This document shows positions 44,697-54,007 of a stretch of 64,000 nt of DNA, in pieces (the stretch's first letter is position 1; each line of letters begins with the position of its first letter). The DNA is from an uncultured Lacticaseibacillus sp. (lineage in GTDB: Bacteria; Bacillota; Bacilli; Lactobacillales; Lactobacillaceae): NCBI GenBank assembly GCA_934370925.1, contig CAKRNG010000003.1, positions 1 to 64,000 on the forward strand, read 5' to 3'. Under the pieces are notes generated by a model. It was not told where the DNA came from, searched no databases, and saw nothing but the letters and a program-made list of their open reading frames with translations. The position numbers and the translations under genes were made by a program.

Positions 44697-45572
44697 TTAA
44701 TCGCCGCTCAGGATCCCCTGAATTTTGCGAAGGAGGGGCGGGAGAACTTGCCCTTTGCGGTGAACGACGGCGATGGAGAAGCGTGGCTGATCCGTATCGG
44801 TTAGCGTGAGCGTTTGGAGATTGTCGTCATCACTGACCGCAATTCCAACAAGCAGGGCCACACCGACACCCTGCGCAACCATTTTCTTGATTAACCCCAC
44901 GTCGCCGGTGCGGAAGACGATTTGCGGTTGAATGCCACTTTCTTGCGTGAGGTGGTCGAATACCTGGGTGTGCACGAATCCTTCCGTCAGCGTGATGAAG
45001 GGCTCGTTCGCGAGGTCGGCGAATGCGACTTTGCCGTTTGTGCCGATGGGGGTGTACTTGCTGGCGATAAGGGTGAAGGGGGTCGTTGCCAGTTCAGTGA
45101 CGGCTAAATCGGGTTCGTTTAACGGGCCAACGCTACCGAGCAGGGCCATGTCGAGTTCACCCGTACGCAGGCGTGTTAATAGGGCGCTGGAACCAGCCTC
45201 GATGGTGTGGATGTGCTGCATCAGGCCACTTTTCATGAGCTTCGTGACCACGGACGGGAAGTAGTAGTTCCCAATAATTGGTGGCAATCCAAGCGTGACC
45301 GTTTCCTGTTGGAGCGCCGTGAGTTCACTTGCGGCGTGTTGCAACTCACGGAGAATCGTTTGCGCGTGCTCATTCAGCAGTGTGCCCGCTTCCGTAACGG
45401 TGAGTGTGTTGTGGCTTTGATTGCGGTGAATAAGTTCAACCCCGTACGTGGTCTCAAGCCGCTTGAGTGCGAACGAGATCGTGGGCTGACTGACACCGAA
45501 AAAGTCGGCAACAACAGAAAAATTTTTTAATTCGCACAATTTCGTGAAATATTCCAAATCGCGGGTGTTCAT
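44697..45572 (-). CDS. mleR: LysR family regulator of the malolactic genes (MleR-like)
   Basis: About 291 residues: N-terminal LysR helix-turn-helix (NTRDLEYFTKLCELKNFSVVADFFGVSQPTISFALKRLE) and a periplasmic-binding-like effector domain with LGLPPIIGNYYFP and VGVALLVGIAV. It is divergent from the malolactic enzyme and permease, the standard place for MleR, an activator responding to L-malate in Lactococcus and Oenococcus. The ATG at 45572 is used; the frame opens one TTG codon earlier. A dyad in the shared promoter region may be its binding site. Confidence 0.88.
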   Translation of the reverse strand: MNTRDLEYFTKLCELKNFSVVADFFGVSQPTISFALKRLETTYGVELIHRNQSHNTLTVTEAGTLLNEHAQTILRELQHAASELTALQQETVTLGLPPIIGNYYFPSVVTKLMKSGLMQHIHTIEAGSSALLTRLRTGELDMALLGSVGPLNEPDLAVTELATTPFTLIASKYTPIGTNGKVAFADLANEPFITLTEGFVHTQVFDHLTQESGIQPQIVFRTGDVGLIKKMVAQGVGVALLVGIAVSDDDNLQTLTLTDTDQPRFSIAVVHRKGQVLPPLLRKIQGILSGD

Positions 45573-45606
45573 CAAAAGACCGCCTTTCCGGGGTTTACGA
45601 GGTCAT

Positions 45607-45621
45607 ATAAACATATTTTAT
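45607..45621. promoter_or_regulatory. LysR-type dyad between mleR and mleA
   Basis: ATAAACATATTTTAT: perfect ATAAA/TTTAT arms with a 5-bp centre, the size expected for a LysR regulator half-pair. It lies 35 bp from the mleR start and about 130 bp before mleA. Confidence 0.45.
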
Positions 45622-45748
45622 CACTCCTAACGCGTTTGACTATATTTTTTTCGGTGGCGTAAAGTGACCCTTGTTAATGAAACAGAGCGCGACGGAGCGG
45701 TAGAAGTTTCAACGCCACCGCAATACGCGACTACAGGAGGATATAAAT

Positions 45749-47407
45749 ATGCACTACACACCAGAACAGATTTTAAATGACCCATTCTTAAACAAGGGGA
45801 CCGCATTTACCAAGGAAGAACGTGAACAGTTCGGGTTGGCGGGAATCTTGCCACCAGCCGTGCAGTCCCTTGACCAGCAAGTGGTTCAGGCATACGCCCA
45901 GCTTCAGAGCAAGCCAAACGACCTGGAGAAGCGGATTTTCTTGATGGATATCTTCAACCACAACCACGTGTTGTTCTACAAGCTCTTCTCCGAACACATC
46001 GATGAATTCATGCCAATCGTGTACGACCCAACGATTGCGGATACGATTGAAAACTACAGCGCACTGTTCGTTGAACCACAGAACGCGGTTTACCTGTCCA
46101 TCAACGATCAGGAACACATCGCAAGCGCCCTGAAGAACGGTGCAAACGGACGCGACATTCGCCTCATCGTGGTTACCGACGCGGAAGGTATTCTGGGTAT
46201 CGGTGACTGGGGTACGCAGGGGGTTGATATCTCCGTTGGGAAACTCATGGTGTACACGGCCGCTGCCGGCATCGACCCCGCAAGCGTTCTGCCCGTTGTT
46301 TTGGACGCAGGGACGAACAATGAAGCCTTGCTGCAGGATGACCTGTACTTGGGTAACCGCCAGAAGCGTGTTTATGGGGATGACTACTACGCCTTCGTGG
46401 ACAAGTTCGTTGCGGCTGCACGCGAACAGTTCCCTAACCTGTACCTGCACTTCGAAGACTTTGGTCGGAGTAACGCCGATAACATTCTGAACAAGTACCA
46501 GGGTGAAATGACCACGTTCAACGATGACATTCAGGGAACTGGGATTATCACGCTTGCCGGCATTATGGGTGCACTGAACATTTCTAAGCAGAAGATGACC
46601 GACCAGATTTACATGAGTTTTGGTGCCGGAACTGCGGGTGCCGGGATTACGAAGCGGATTTACGATGAATTCCTCCAGCAGGGGATGGCACCGGAAGAAG
46701 CACGGAAGCACTTCTACATGGTCGATAAGCAGGGCTTGCTGTTCGATGATGACGAAACGCTGACGCCACAGCAGAAGCCATTCGCCCGTTCCCGGAGTGA
46801 ATTTGCGAACGCGGATGAACTGACCAACTTGCTTGCGGCAGTGAAGGCCGTGCACCCAACGATTCTTGTCGGGACCAGCACCATGCCTGGTGCGTTCACG
46901 GAAGCTGTTGTGACCGAAATGGCTGCACACACGGAACGGCCAATCATCTTCCCATTGAGCAACCCAACCAAGCTGGCTGAAGCGACTGCGGATAACCTGA
47001 TTCAGTGGACAGACGGGCGCGCGCTGGTTGCGACGGGGATTCCCGCTGCACCTGTTGAATACAAGGGTGTGACGTACGAAATCGGGCAGGCGAATAACGC
47101 GCTTGTTTACCCAGGTTTGGGACTCGGGACCATCGCCTCAACCGCGAAGTTACTGACGGACGGTATGATTTCCGCCGCCGCCCACAGTCTTGGGGGCATC
47201 GTTGACCCAGACCAGGCGGGTGCCGCCGTTTTGCCACCCGTTAAGAAGCTGGATGTGTTCAGTCAGACTGTGGCGAACGCTGTCGCAGCGGAAGCCATTA
47301 ACGAGAAGTTGAACGCAGAAGACATTGCCGACGTGAAGCAGGCAGTGGCAGATATGAAGTGGGTACCTGAATACAAGGCACTTTCTGACATCGACGTTAC
47401 CTTATAA
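45749..47407 (+). CDS. mleA: Malolactic enzyme
   Basis: 552-residue NAD- and Mn-dependent enzyme converting L-malate directly to L-lactate and CO2. Seen: malic-enzyme family motifs [52 protein letters not shown] and [10 protein letters not shown]. The length and the pairing with a malate permease and a LysR regulator favour malolactic over malic enzyme. CAGGAGG precedes the ATG. The reaction consumes a proton and, with malate uptake, builds proton-motive force and raises pH. Confidence 0.94.
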   Translation: MHYTPEQILNDPFLNKGTAFTKEEREQFGLAGILPPAVQSLDQQVVQAYAQLQSKPNDLEKRIFLMDIFNHNHVLFYKLFSEHIDEFMPIVYDPTIADTIENYSALFVEPQNAVYLSINDQEHIASALKNGANGRDIRLIVVTDAEGILGIGDWGTQGVDISVGKLMVYTAAAGIDPASVLPVVLDAGTNNEALLQDDLYLGNRQKRVYGDDYYAFVDKFVAAAREQFPNLYLHFEDFGRSNADNILNKYQGEMTTFNDDIQGTGIITLAGIMGALNISKQKMTDQIYMSFGAGTAGAGITKRIYDEFLQQGMAPEEARKHFYMVDKQGLLFDDDETLTPQQKPFARSRSEFANADELTNLLAAVKAVHPTILVGTSTMPGAFTEAVVTEMAAHTERPIIFPLSNPTKLAEATADNLIQWTDGRALVATGIPAAPVEYKGVTYEIGQANNALVYPGLGLGTIASTAKLLTDGMISAAAHSLGGIVDPDQAGAAVLPPVKKLDVFSQTVANAVAAEAINEKLNAEDIADVKQAVADMKWVPEYKALSDIDVTL

Positions 47408-47458
47408 GCCCATCTGGGAGAAGGAAACAGACGTCGAAACATTGGGGGTAATTAGGGA

Positions 47459-48439
47459 ATGACTGCATTAACAACATCTATCCAGAGTATTTTGACCATC
47501 GTTTTGATCATTGCTTTGGGCTACATCTTACAGAAAAAGGGCTGGTTCGACGAGAAGTTCGGCGGCACCGTATCCACCTTACTCATGAAGGTGGCGCTGC
47601 CCGCCTCAATCTTCATCTCCGTGCTCGAACGCCTCACGCTGGATAAGCTGATTAGCCTGTCCAGCGGGTTGGTTTACGGCTTCGGGGGTGTTATCCTGGG
47701 CTACATCATTGCGTTCATCTTGGTGAAGCTCTTGAAGGTTCGTCCAGGACGTCGCGGGACATTTATCAACATGTTCGTGAACGCCAACACCATCTTCATC
47801 GGGCTCCCACTGAACCTGGCGTTGTTTGGGGACAAGTCCCTGGCTTACTTCCTCGTTTATTACGTGGTGAACACCGTTTCCACGTGGACACTCGGGGCCT
47901 TCTTGGTCGCAAACGATGACCCAACGAAAGTAAAGGGCGAAAAGGGCGCAACGTTCAACTGGAAGAAGCTTCTGCCACCACCACTGCTTGGCTTCCTGGT
48001 TGCCCTCGTCTTCTTGCTGTTGCGGATTCCATTCGTGGATGTACACGCACTTAGCTTTGCGGTGAACACACTGGATTACGTTGGGAGCCTCGTGACGCCA
48101 CTTTCCCTGATTTACATCGGGATTGTGCTGGCAAAGGCGGGTCTGGGAAGTATTCACTTCGACCGGGACACCATCGTTGCACTGGCAGGGCGGTTCATCC
48201 TGGCACCTGCACTCATTGCGGGCCTGATTATTCTGGGCGCACACATGGGAAGTGGCTTACCAAGTATGGAAGCCCAGACACTGATTGTGCAGGCTAGTGC
48301 ACCTGGTCTGGCAGTGCTGCCAATCCTCGCTGACCAAGCACACGGTGACGTGAAGTACGCAACGAACGTGGTGACAACTTCAACCATCTTGTTCGCCATC
48401 GTTGTGCCAATCATCATGCTGCTGATTCAGGGGATGTAA
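47459..48439 (+). CDS. mleP: Malate permease, auxin efflux carrier (AEC) family
   Basis: 326-residue membrane protein with about ten helices, AEC family, as in Oenococcus and Lactococcus MleP. Seen: N-terminal LTIVLIIALGYILQKKGWFDE, the NMFVNANTIFIGLPL family region and PGLAVLPILADQAHGDVKYATNVV. It lies 51 bp after mleA on the same strand, so co-transcribed; imports L-malate for the enzyme upstream. The terminator follows. Confidence 0.9.
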   Translation: MTALTTSIQSILTIVLIIALGYILQKKGWFDEKFGGTVSTLLMKVALPASIFISVLERLTLDKLISLSSGLVYGFGGVILGYIIAFILVKLLKVRPGRRGTFINMFVNANTIFIGLPLNLALFGDKSLAYFLVYYVVNTVSTWTLGAFLVANDDPTKVKGEKGATFNWKKLLPPPLLGFLVALVFLLLRIPFVDVHALSFAVNTLDYVGSLVTPLSLIYIGIVLAKAGLGSIHFDRDTIVALAGRFILAPALIAGLIILGAHMGSGLPSMEAQTLIVQASAPGLAVLPILADQAHGDVKYATNVVTTSTILFAIVVPIIMLLIQGM

Positions 48440-48469
48440 TAAGTAACACCTGAATGCAGATAAAAGGAA

Positions 48470-48515
48470 AGCCCTGTAAAAGTCCCGAACTTAGGACTTC
48501 TGCAGGGTTTTTCTT
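48470..48515 (+). terminator. Terminator of mleAP with family-B-like core
   Basis: GCCCTG/CAGGG outer stem and AGTCC-CGAACTTA-GGACT inner core, then TTTTTC. The loop CGAACTTA is the same as that in the family B repeats, with a different stem. Confidence 0.75.
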
Positions 48516-48535
48516 GTGTGTGTGAAGGTCGTCTT

Positions 48536-49829
48536 TTACCCAATCTTTCTCCGAGACACAATAATCATCGCAATCAACAGCACCGTTGAGGCAGCTGTGA
48601 ACACGGCCCAGGTGGTGGTGACGCCCGTAACACCGAGTATGCCCAAGAAAAGTGCTTGTCCGATTGGCGCCGCGACGAGGGTGACCATGTTCATGACGCC
48701 GCTTGCCTGGGCGAGGTGATCTTCATCGATACTTTGCATGATGAGGGCGCTAAAACGGGGGTTCAGCTTGCCATCGAGGTAGCCACTTGCGAACTCGGCG
48801 GCGATAATGAGCCAGAAACTCCGCCCCCACAGAACGGTGAGCCCGGTGAAGACGAGGGTGACGACCGCCAGCACGAGTAGGGTCAGAATGCGGCTGTGTT
48901 CAAGAAAATCGCGGGTCCAGAGCGCGCCAACGACCATCGCAATCCCGCCAGTGACACTGATAATCGCCACTGTCTGGCCGTATGTCCCGACCCACAGCGC
49001 CTGTTTTTGCAGAAAGGAGACGGTTAGGAGACTTTCGCAGGTGGTACCGAGCAGATTGATGAAGATGCCACTGATGAGGACGATGAAGAGGAGTTGTTGC
49101 TGGTGAATGTAGCGTAGGGTCGCACCCGCACTTTGGAAGAAAGAAGTGGGGTGGTTAGCAGCAGTTGCTGGATTTGGTTGCGCCTGGTGCGTGGTTTGTT
49201 CAACCCGTTTAAGTACTTTTTGATTCCGCAACAAGATGACGGCGCCCACTGCAAAGGATGCGGCGTTCATGAGGCCGAACAGGGCGTAGTTATTCACCAG
49301 AAGAACCAGCAAACTCGCCCCGAGCATTTGAAATACAATCTGAACGGTGGTGTTGGCTGCCTGATTGAGGGCGAGGGCGTTCGGTAGTTCGGTGTCTGAA
49401 ACGGCGTGTTTGATGAGGGGCATCCCCAGCCCGTTGCTGTACTGGCCGAGCACATCAGAAACAATGTTAATGAGCAGCAGAATTAAGAACACACATGTTG
49501 CCGGGAAGCAGAATAAGCAATGAGAGCCCCACGAACAGCAACGTCTGGGTGAGGCGCGTCACAATCATGGCGCGTGTATGCTGGTGCGCCCGATCCGCCC
49601 AGTAGCCGGTGAGCAAACTGAGAATGGCGGGGATGAAGGTGGCCATGCTGGCAAGGGAAACCGCCAACGTTTTGAAGGGCATCGTGCTGGCGTAAATGAT
49701 GAAGACGATGTTGAAAAGGCTACTGCCAATGCCGTTTGCAATCGCGTTGTTGAGTAGGGCGCGATAGGCGCGGTTGGTTCGATATTCGTGCATGAGATGG
49801 CTCCAATCACTAATTTGTGTCTTGAGCAT
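48536..49829 (-). pseudogene. MFS transporter gene split by a frameshift
   Basis: On the minus strand an ATG at 49829 opens a 120-residue frame with MFS features (FKTLAVSLASMATFIPAILSLLTGYWADRAHQHTR, the loop 2-3 motif GxxaDR). It runs into a stop near 49467 after LLILLPGN. The next frame, from 49492, continues as FLILLLINIVSDVLGQYSNGLGMPL and 318 residues with the remaining helices to 48536. Joined, they make about 430 residues, a normal 12-helix MFS protein. The shift lies at a GTGTGT run (minus strand) near 49490. Either a real pseudogene, a slippage site or a sequence error. The Rgg regulator is divergent. Confidence 0.8.
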
Positions 49830-49881
49830 ACCAAGTGTAGGATGAAACGTAAGATAAATGGACTATAGGAGAAATTAATTG

Positions 49882-50865
49882 ATGACGGAAGATTTCGGCC
49901 AGCAATTCCACCGGCTAAGAAAGGCGCGTGGCATCACGCTTCAGGCACTCGCAGACAGTCAGTGTAGTGCGAGTTTTATCAGCAAGTTTGAACGTGGCGA
50001 GCGTCAGATTACGGTCGTGCGCTTTTTGCACCTCCTCAACCGCATCAACGTACCCATCGAGGAATTCATGTTCACGCGCCGTCAGCAGCAACCGACCAGT
50101 GTGGACGCCAAGTCGCTGAATTTCACCTCACCCTACATCCCCGTTTTCGAGGCCATCCGCAGTGCCGACAAGCAGCTTGATGTGCGTCGTCTTTCACAGC
50201 GGGAGATTGCCTTGCTGGAAGAAGTGGGCGCAACCGCCATCGATTCAGACGGCGGGCAGGCACGCTGGCAGAAATTTGCTCGGCTGTACCGCGCCCTCAT
50301 CGTGAAGGTCGCCAAAACGAACTTCCACGCCGACGCGGACATCAATTTAGCCGACTTCATGACGGAACTCACCACGATGGTTCGCCCCATCACGGCGTAC
50401 CTCTATTCAGTCGACGAGTGGGGCACCTTCGAGCTGACGCTACTCCGTTTCTTCGTGGTGGCGTTAGACGTTGAAACGGTGTACCGCTTCACCCTGATGG
50501 CGGTCAAGCGCAGCCACGCCACCACCGCCATGCCGCAAATTTACGCACTCCTAATGGGTTTACTCCGCAGCGCCGTGTCCAAGTGTTTGAACACCAACCG
50601 TCTGCAGTGGGCGACCACGCTGTTGGGGGAGCGGGAAACGTTGAACAGCAATGGCAGCAGCGACATTGCGCTAGAAAACAAATTCCTCCGTGGCTGGTTG
50701 ACCGTCGCAACGGGGGATGAGCAGACGGGCATCCGCACGTGCCAGCAGGTGGTGGCGGTGTATCGTCAATTAGGGCTGACAAAGAAAGCGGACGAGTGGC
50801 AGGACAGGGTAAAAATGGTGCACCTCTCCCACAACGCCCCCAACGAGTACGCAATGTACCTTTGA
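49882..50865 (+). CDS. Rgg/GadR/MutR family transcriptional regulator
   Basis: About 327 residues: N-terminal XRE helix-turn-helix (FGQQFHRLRKARGITLQALADSQCSASFISKFERGERQITV, residues 5-50) and a long helical-repeat C-terminal domain (WGTFELTLLRFFVVALDVE, typical Rgg). Such regulators sense small peptides and usually control the adjacent gene. ATG 49882 follows AGGAGAAA. It is divergent from the broken MFS transporter, with about 50 bp between them. No short hydrophobic peptide gene was found nearby. Confidence 0.9.
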   Translation: MTEDFGQQFHRLRKARGITLQALADSQCSASFISKFERGERQITVVRFLHLLNRINVPIEEFMFTRRQQQPTSVDAKSLNFTSPYIPVFEAIRSADKQLDVRRLSQREIALLEEVGATAIDSDGGQARWQKFARLYRALIVKVAKTNFHADADINLADFMTELTTMVRPITAYLYSVDEWGTFELTLLRFFVVALDVETVYRFTLMAVKRSHATTAMPQIYALLMGLLRSAVSKCLNTNRLQWATTLLGERETLNSNGSSDIALENKFLRGWLTVATGDEQTGIRTCQQVVAVYRQLGLTKKADEWQDRVKMVHLSHNAPNEYAMYL

Positions 50866-50930
50866 GCGGTGTTAGTTGAGGTTGATACATTTTCCTTTTC
50901 TTCTATATAGATGACGCTCCGCTTACGCAG

Positions 50931-50956
50931 GTCATTGGCGGCTGCGCGCCAATGAC
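50931..50956. repeat. 26-nt hairpin, reverse CGCAGC-type loop
   Basis: Perfect 10-bp stem GTCATTGGCG around GCTGCG. First of a cluster of hairpins in a 1.2-kb gene-free stretch (50866-52085). Confidence 0.8.
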
Positions 50957-51046
50957 CGGGCAGTTAGATTTGTGGCGTGTTAAGCGGGGACGCCGGCGTT
51001 TTCGTGAGGATCTGTGCATATAGTGGTGGAAGTCTGACTGGCGAAG

Positions 51047-51600
51047 GGCGTGGGGCAACGTCGCTGGCGCTCCTTGCGTTTCAGGGGTTGATGTAACTAG
51101 TAATGCTTGGTCTCGGAGGATGCAGAGAAGTCGAACCTCAGTGGGAAAACCAGTCCTCGATAAGACATTCGCGTGAAGCCGCGAATGTCTTGCCTGAAAA
51201 GGGTTTTCTCATCTCATCGATGTAGCTACATTGGCGAGGCGCATGAGGCAACGTCGCTGGCGCTCCTTGCGTTTCAGGGGATTGTGGTAATTTGTGATAT
51301 GTAGTCTCGGAGGATGCAGAGAAATCGAACCTCAGTGGGAAAACCAATCCTCGATAAGACATTCGCGTGAAGCCGCGAATGTCCTGCTTGAAGAGGGGGT
51401 TCTCATCTCATCGATGTAGCTACATTGGCGAGGCGCATGAGGCAACGTCGCTGGCGCTCCTTGCGTTTCAGGAGATTGTGGTAATTGGTGATATGTAATC
51501 TCGGAGGATGCAGAGAAATCGAACCTCAGTGGGAAAACCAATCCTCGATAAGACATTCGCGCGAAGCCGCGAATGTCCTGCCTGAAAAGGTTTTCCCCCT
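51047..51600. repeat. Three-copy tandem repeat, period 193-194 bp
   Basis: AACGTCGCTGGCGCTCCTTG recurs at 51057, 51250 and 51444. Each unit also carries a GACATTCGCG/CGCGAATGTC hairpin (51164, 51358, 51552) and GAGGATGCAGAGAA. Short frames on the minus strand repeat with the same period but lack convincing starts. The array ends at repeat D copy 4. Confidence 0.9.
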
Positions 51601-51651
51601 AAAAAAGAGAGGGATATTCCATCCAACTATCCCGTCTATTTCATCTATGTA

Positions 51652-51859
51652 GGTGCTTACTGGTGGTCGGACTGGAGGGCGTTGGGGGCCAAGTTGCGGA
51701 AGTATGCCCGGGTTTTGGGCATACTGGCGAAAAGGAAGACTTGCGGGAGCGCAGCGAGCCAAGGCTTACTTTTCAGGTGGAAGACGCGTCAGCGGCTGGA
51801 ACCGGCCACACCACGTTCCGGCCCCCATAAGCCCGCAACGGAGACCAGCAGTAAGCACC
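51652..51859 (+). repeat. Repeat family D, copy 4
   Basis: Arms GGTGCTTACTG and CAGTAAGCACC, complementary to each other and different from the other copies. The internal hairpin is TATGCCC/GGGCATA. Confidence 0.85.
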
Positions 51860-51931
51860 GGCCTAATCGTAACGAAGGCCGAACACCCCTAAACACGCCC
51901 ACCAGCACTGGTACTGCCACGTAAAAATGCG

Positions 51932-52085
51932 TATACTAGATGAGGACCTCTTGGGCGACCGGGGGTTCTTTTTATTGACGTGCTCGGCCCTTGAGCGCGT
52001 CAAACGGTGGGTCAATCACCTGCCGCTGCGGGGGGAGCGTAGCGATACCCCGTAAGCACACACAGCGCTATGGGAGGCGGAAATT
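51932..52085 (+). promoter_or_regulatory. Leader of potABCD with a possible attenuator
   Basis: A TATACT -10 lies at 51932-51937. Downstream, GGACCTC can pair with GGGGGTTC (two G-U pairs) right before CTTTTTATT, a weak terminator-like structure at 51943-51977. Then TTGACGTGCTC pairs with GAGCGCGTCAA. This suggests transcriptional control before potA; no known riboswitch class was recognised. Confidence 0.4.
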
Positions 52086-53177
52086 TTGGGCGAACCAATT
52101 GTTGAACTGCACCACGTGTTTAAGAGCTATGACGAAACCGTCGTACTCAATGACATCGATATTACGTTAGAGGAAGGTAAGTTTTACACGTTACTGGGGC
52201 CCTCAGGTAGTGGGAAGACCACCATTCTGCGGGCGATTGCTGGCTTTTTGAATGTGACCTCTGGGGATATTATGCTCGCGGGGAAACGCGTGAACGATAT
52301 TCCCGCGAATTTGCGGCAGGTGAACACGGTTTTCCAGAATTATTCGCTGTTCCCGCACATGAATGTTTTTGAGAATATCGCGTACGGCCTGCGAATCCGC
52401 AAGGTGGATAAGGCGGCCATTGAAACACGCGTGCACGATGCCTTGAAGAAGGTGCGGTTGGATAACTTAGCCGATCGCGAAATTAGTGAACTTTCCGGTG
52501 GGCAGCAACAGCGTGTGGCGATTGCCCGCGCAATTGTCCTGGAGCCCAAGCTTCTCTTGCTGGACGAACCCCTTTCAGCACTGGACGCCAAGTTGCGTAA
52601 GGACATGCAGTACGAACTGCGCGACTTGCAGCAGCGTCTCGGCATTACCTTCCTGTTTGTCACGCATGACCAGGAAGAAGCCTTGGCGCTCTCTGACGAA
52701 ATTTTTGTCATGAACGACGGGAAGGTTCAGCAAAGTGGAACGCCGGTTGATATTTATGATGAACCGATTAACCATTTTGTTGCCAACTTCATCGGGGAAA
52801 GTAACATTGTCGACGGACGCATGGTCGCCGACTACCAGGTGGAATTCAACGGGAAGACCTTCGACTGTGCCGATGCCGGGATGCGGCCGAACGAACACGT
52901 TGAAGTCGTGCTCCGGCCTGAAGACTTGGATGTGGTCCCAACCGATAAGGGACGTGTCACGGTGCGGATTGATACGCAGCTGTTCCGTGGTGATTTTTAC
53001 GAAATCGTGGCGTACGATGACGGGCAGAACGAATGGCTGATTCATTCGACGAACCCGGCGCCTGAAGATGGGACGCTCATGGGCCTGTACTTCGACCCTG
53101 AAGACATTCACGTTATGCGGTTTGGTGAGTCCGAGGAGGATTTCGACGCCCGTCTCGAAAGCTACGAGGGGGAATAG
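52086..53177 (+). CDS. potA: Spermidine/putrescine ABC transporter ATP-binding protein PotA
   Basis: 363-residue ATPase of the polyamine importer. Seen: Walker [24 protein letters not shown] (Q-loop), signature [14 protein letters not shown], Walker [13 protein letters not shown], switch THD, and a C-terminal TOBE domain of about 110 residues. Starts at TTG 52086 ([10 protein letters not shown]) after GGGAGGCGG. First of potABCD; 2 bp before potB. Confidence 0.94.
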   Translation: MGEPIVELHHVFKSYDETVVLNDIDITLEEGKFYTLLGPSGSGKTTILRAIAGFLNVTSGDIMLAGKRVNDIPANLRQVNTVFQNYSLFPHMNVFENIAYGLRIRKVDKAAIETRVHDALKKVRLDNLADREISELSGGQQQRVAIARAIVLEPKLLLLDEPLSALDAKLRKDMQYELRDLQQRLGITFLFVTHDQEEALALSDEIFVMNDGKVQQSGTPVDIYDEPINHFVANFIGESNIVDGRMVADYQVEFNGKTFDCADAGMRPNEHVEVVLRPEDLDVVPTDKGRVTVRIDTQLFRGDFYEIVAYDDGQNEWLIHSTNPAPEDGTLMGLYFDPEDIHVMRFGESEEDFDARLESYEGE

Positions 53178-53179
53178 TC

Positions 53180-54007
53180 ATGCGCAAAAATGTGAATGCG
53201 GCTTTTTACGTGCCCTACGTTTTGTGGCTCGGCTTATTTGTCATCGCGCCGATGCTCCTGATTTTCTACCAAAGCTTCTTCGATATTAACCACAATTTCA
53301 CCTTGAGCAACTACACGACGTACTTCCAGTCTGGCACGTACCTCGCCATGACGTTCAATTCGGTGTGGTATGCCTTCATCATTACGGTGGTGACGCTACT
53401 AATTAGTTATCCAGCCGCGTACATTCTCCACTATATGAAGCACAAACAGTTGTGGTTGCTCCTGATTATTCTGCCAACGTGGATTAACCTCCTGTTGAAG
53501 GCGTACGCGTTCATCGGTATTTTTGGCCGGGACGGGGGCATTAACACGTTCCTGCAGTTCCTTGGCCTATCGCCACACCAACTGCTGTTTACGGATGCAG
53601 CCTTCATTTTCGTGGCGGCGTACATTGAGATTCCGTTCATGATTCTGCCGATTTTCAATGGCATCGAGGAATTGGACGAGGGGCTGGTCAACGCCAGCAA
53701 GGATCTCGGTGCCAGTCCGTGGCAGACGTTCACCAAGGTCACCCTTCCCCTCACGATGAGTGGGGTGAAAAGTGGGGTGCAGGCGGTTTTCATTCCCAGC
53801 TTGAGCCTGTTCATGCTGACCCGTTTAATCGGGGGAAACCGGGTGATTACGCTCGGGACCGCGATTGAAGAGCACTTCCTGACCACGATGAACTGGGGGA
53901 TGGGATCCACGATTGGGGTCGTCCTTATCGTTGCGATGGTCATCATCATGTTCCTGACGGGTGAACGTGCCAAGCATCACGTGAAGGGGGGCCGTCACCG
54001 TGCGTAA
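53180..54007 (+). CDS. potB: Spermidine/putrescine ABC transporter permease PotB
   Basis: 275-residue membrane permease with six helices. Seen: EAA-type loop EELDEGLVNASKDLGASPWQTFTKVTLPL that docks on PotA, and the first helix VPYVLWLGLFVIAPMLLIFYQSF. GAGGGGGA lies inside the potA end. The final 8 bp overlap potC. Confidence 0.94.
   Translation: MRKNVNAAFYVPYVLWLGLFVIAPMLLIFYQSFFDINHNFTLSNYTTYFQSGTYLAMTFNSVWYAFIITVVTLLISYPAAYILHYMKHKQLWLLLIILPTWINLLLKAYAFIGIFGRDGGINTFLQFLGLSPHQLLFTDAAFIFVAAYIEIPFMILPIFNGIEELDEGLVNASKDLGASPWQTFTKVTLPLTMSGVKSGVQAVFIPSLSLFMLTRLIGGNRVITLGTAIEEHFLTTMNWGMGSTIGVVLIVAMVIIMFLTGERAKHHVKGGRHRA

Noticed and set aside
51047-51762. CRISPR array
   Set aside because: Repeats are about 194 bp, contiguous, with no short direct repeat/unique spacer pattern and no cas genes.
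51138-51762. Three near-identical 74-78-residue ORFs on the minus strand
   Set aside because: They are a by-product of the 194-bp tandem repeat; starts fall within hairpins and lack ribosome binding sites.
52022-52085. Known riboswitch in the pot leader
   Set aside because: No conserved motif of a known riboswitch class could be recognised; only generic stems are visible.
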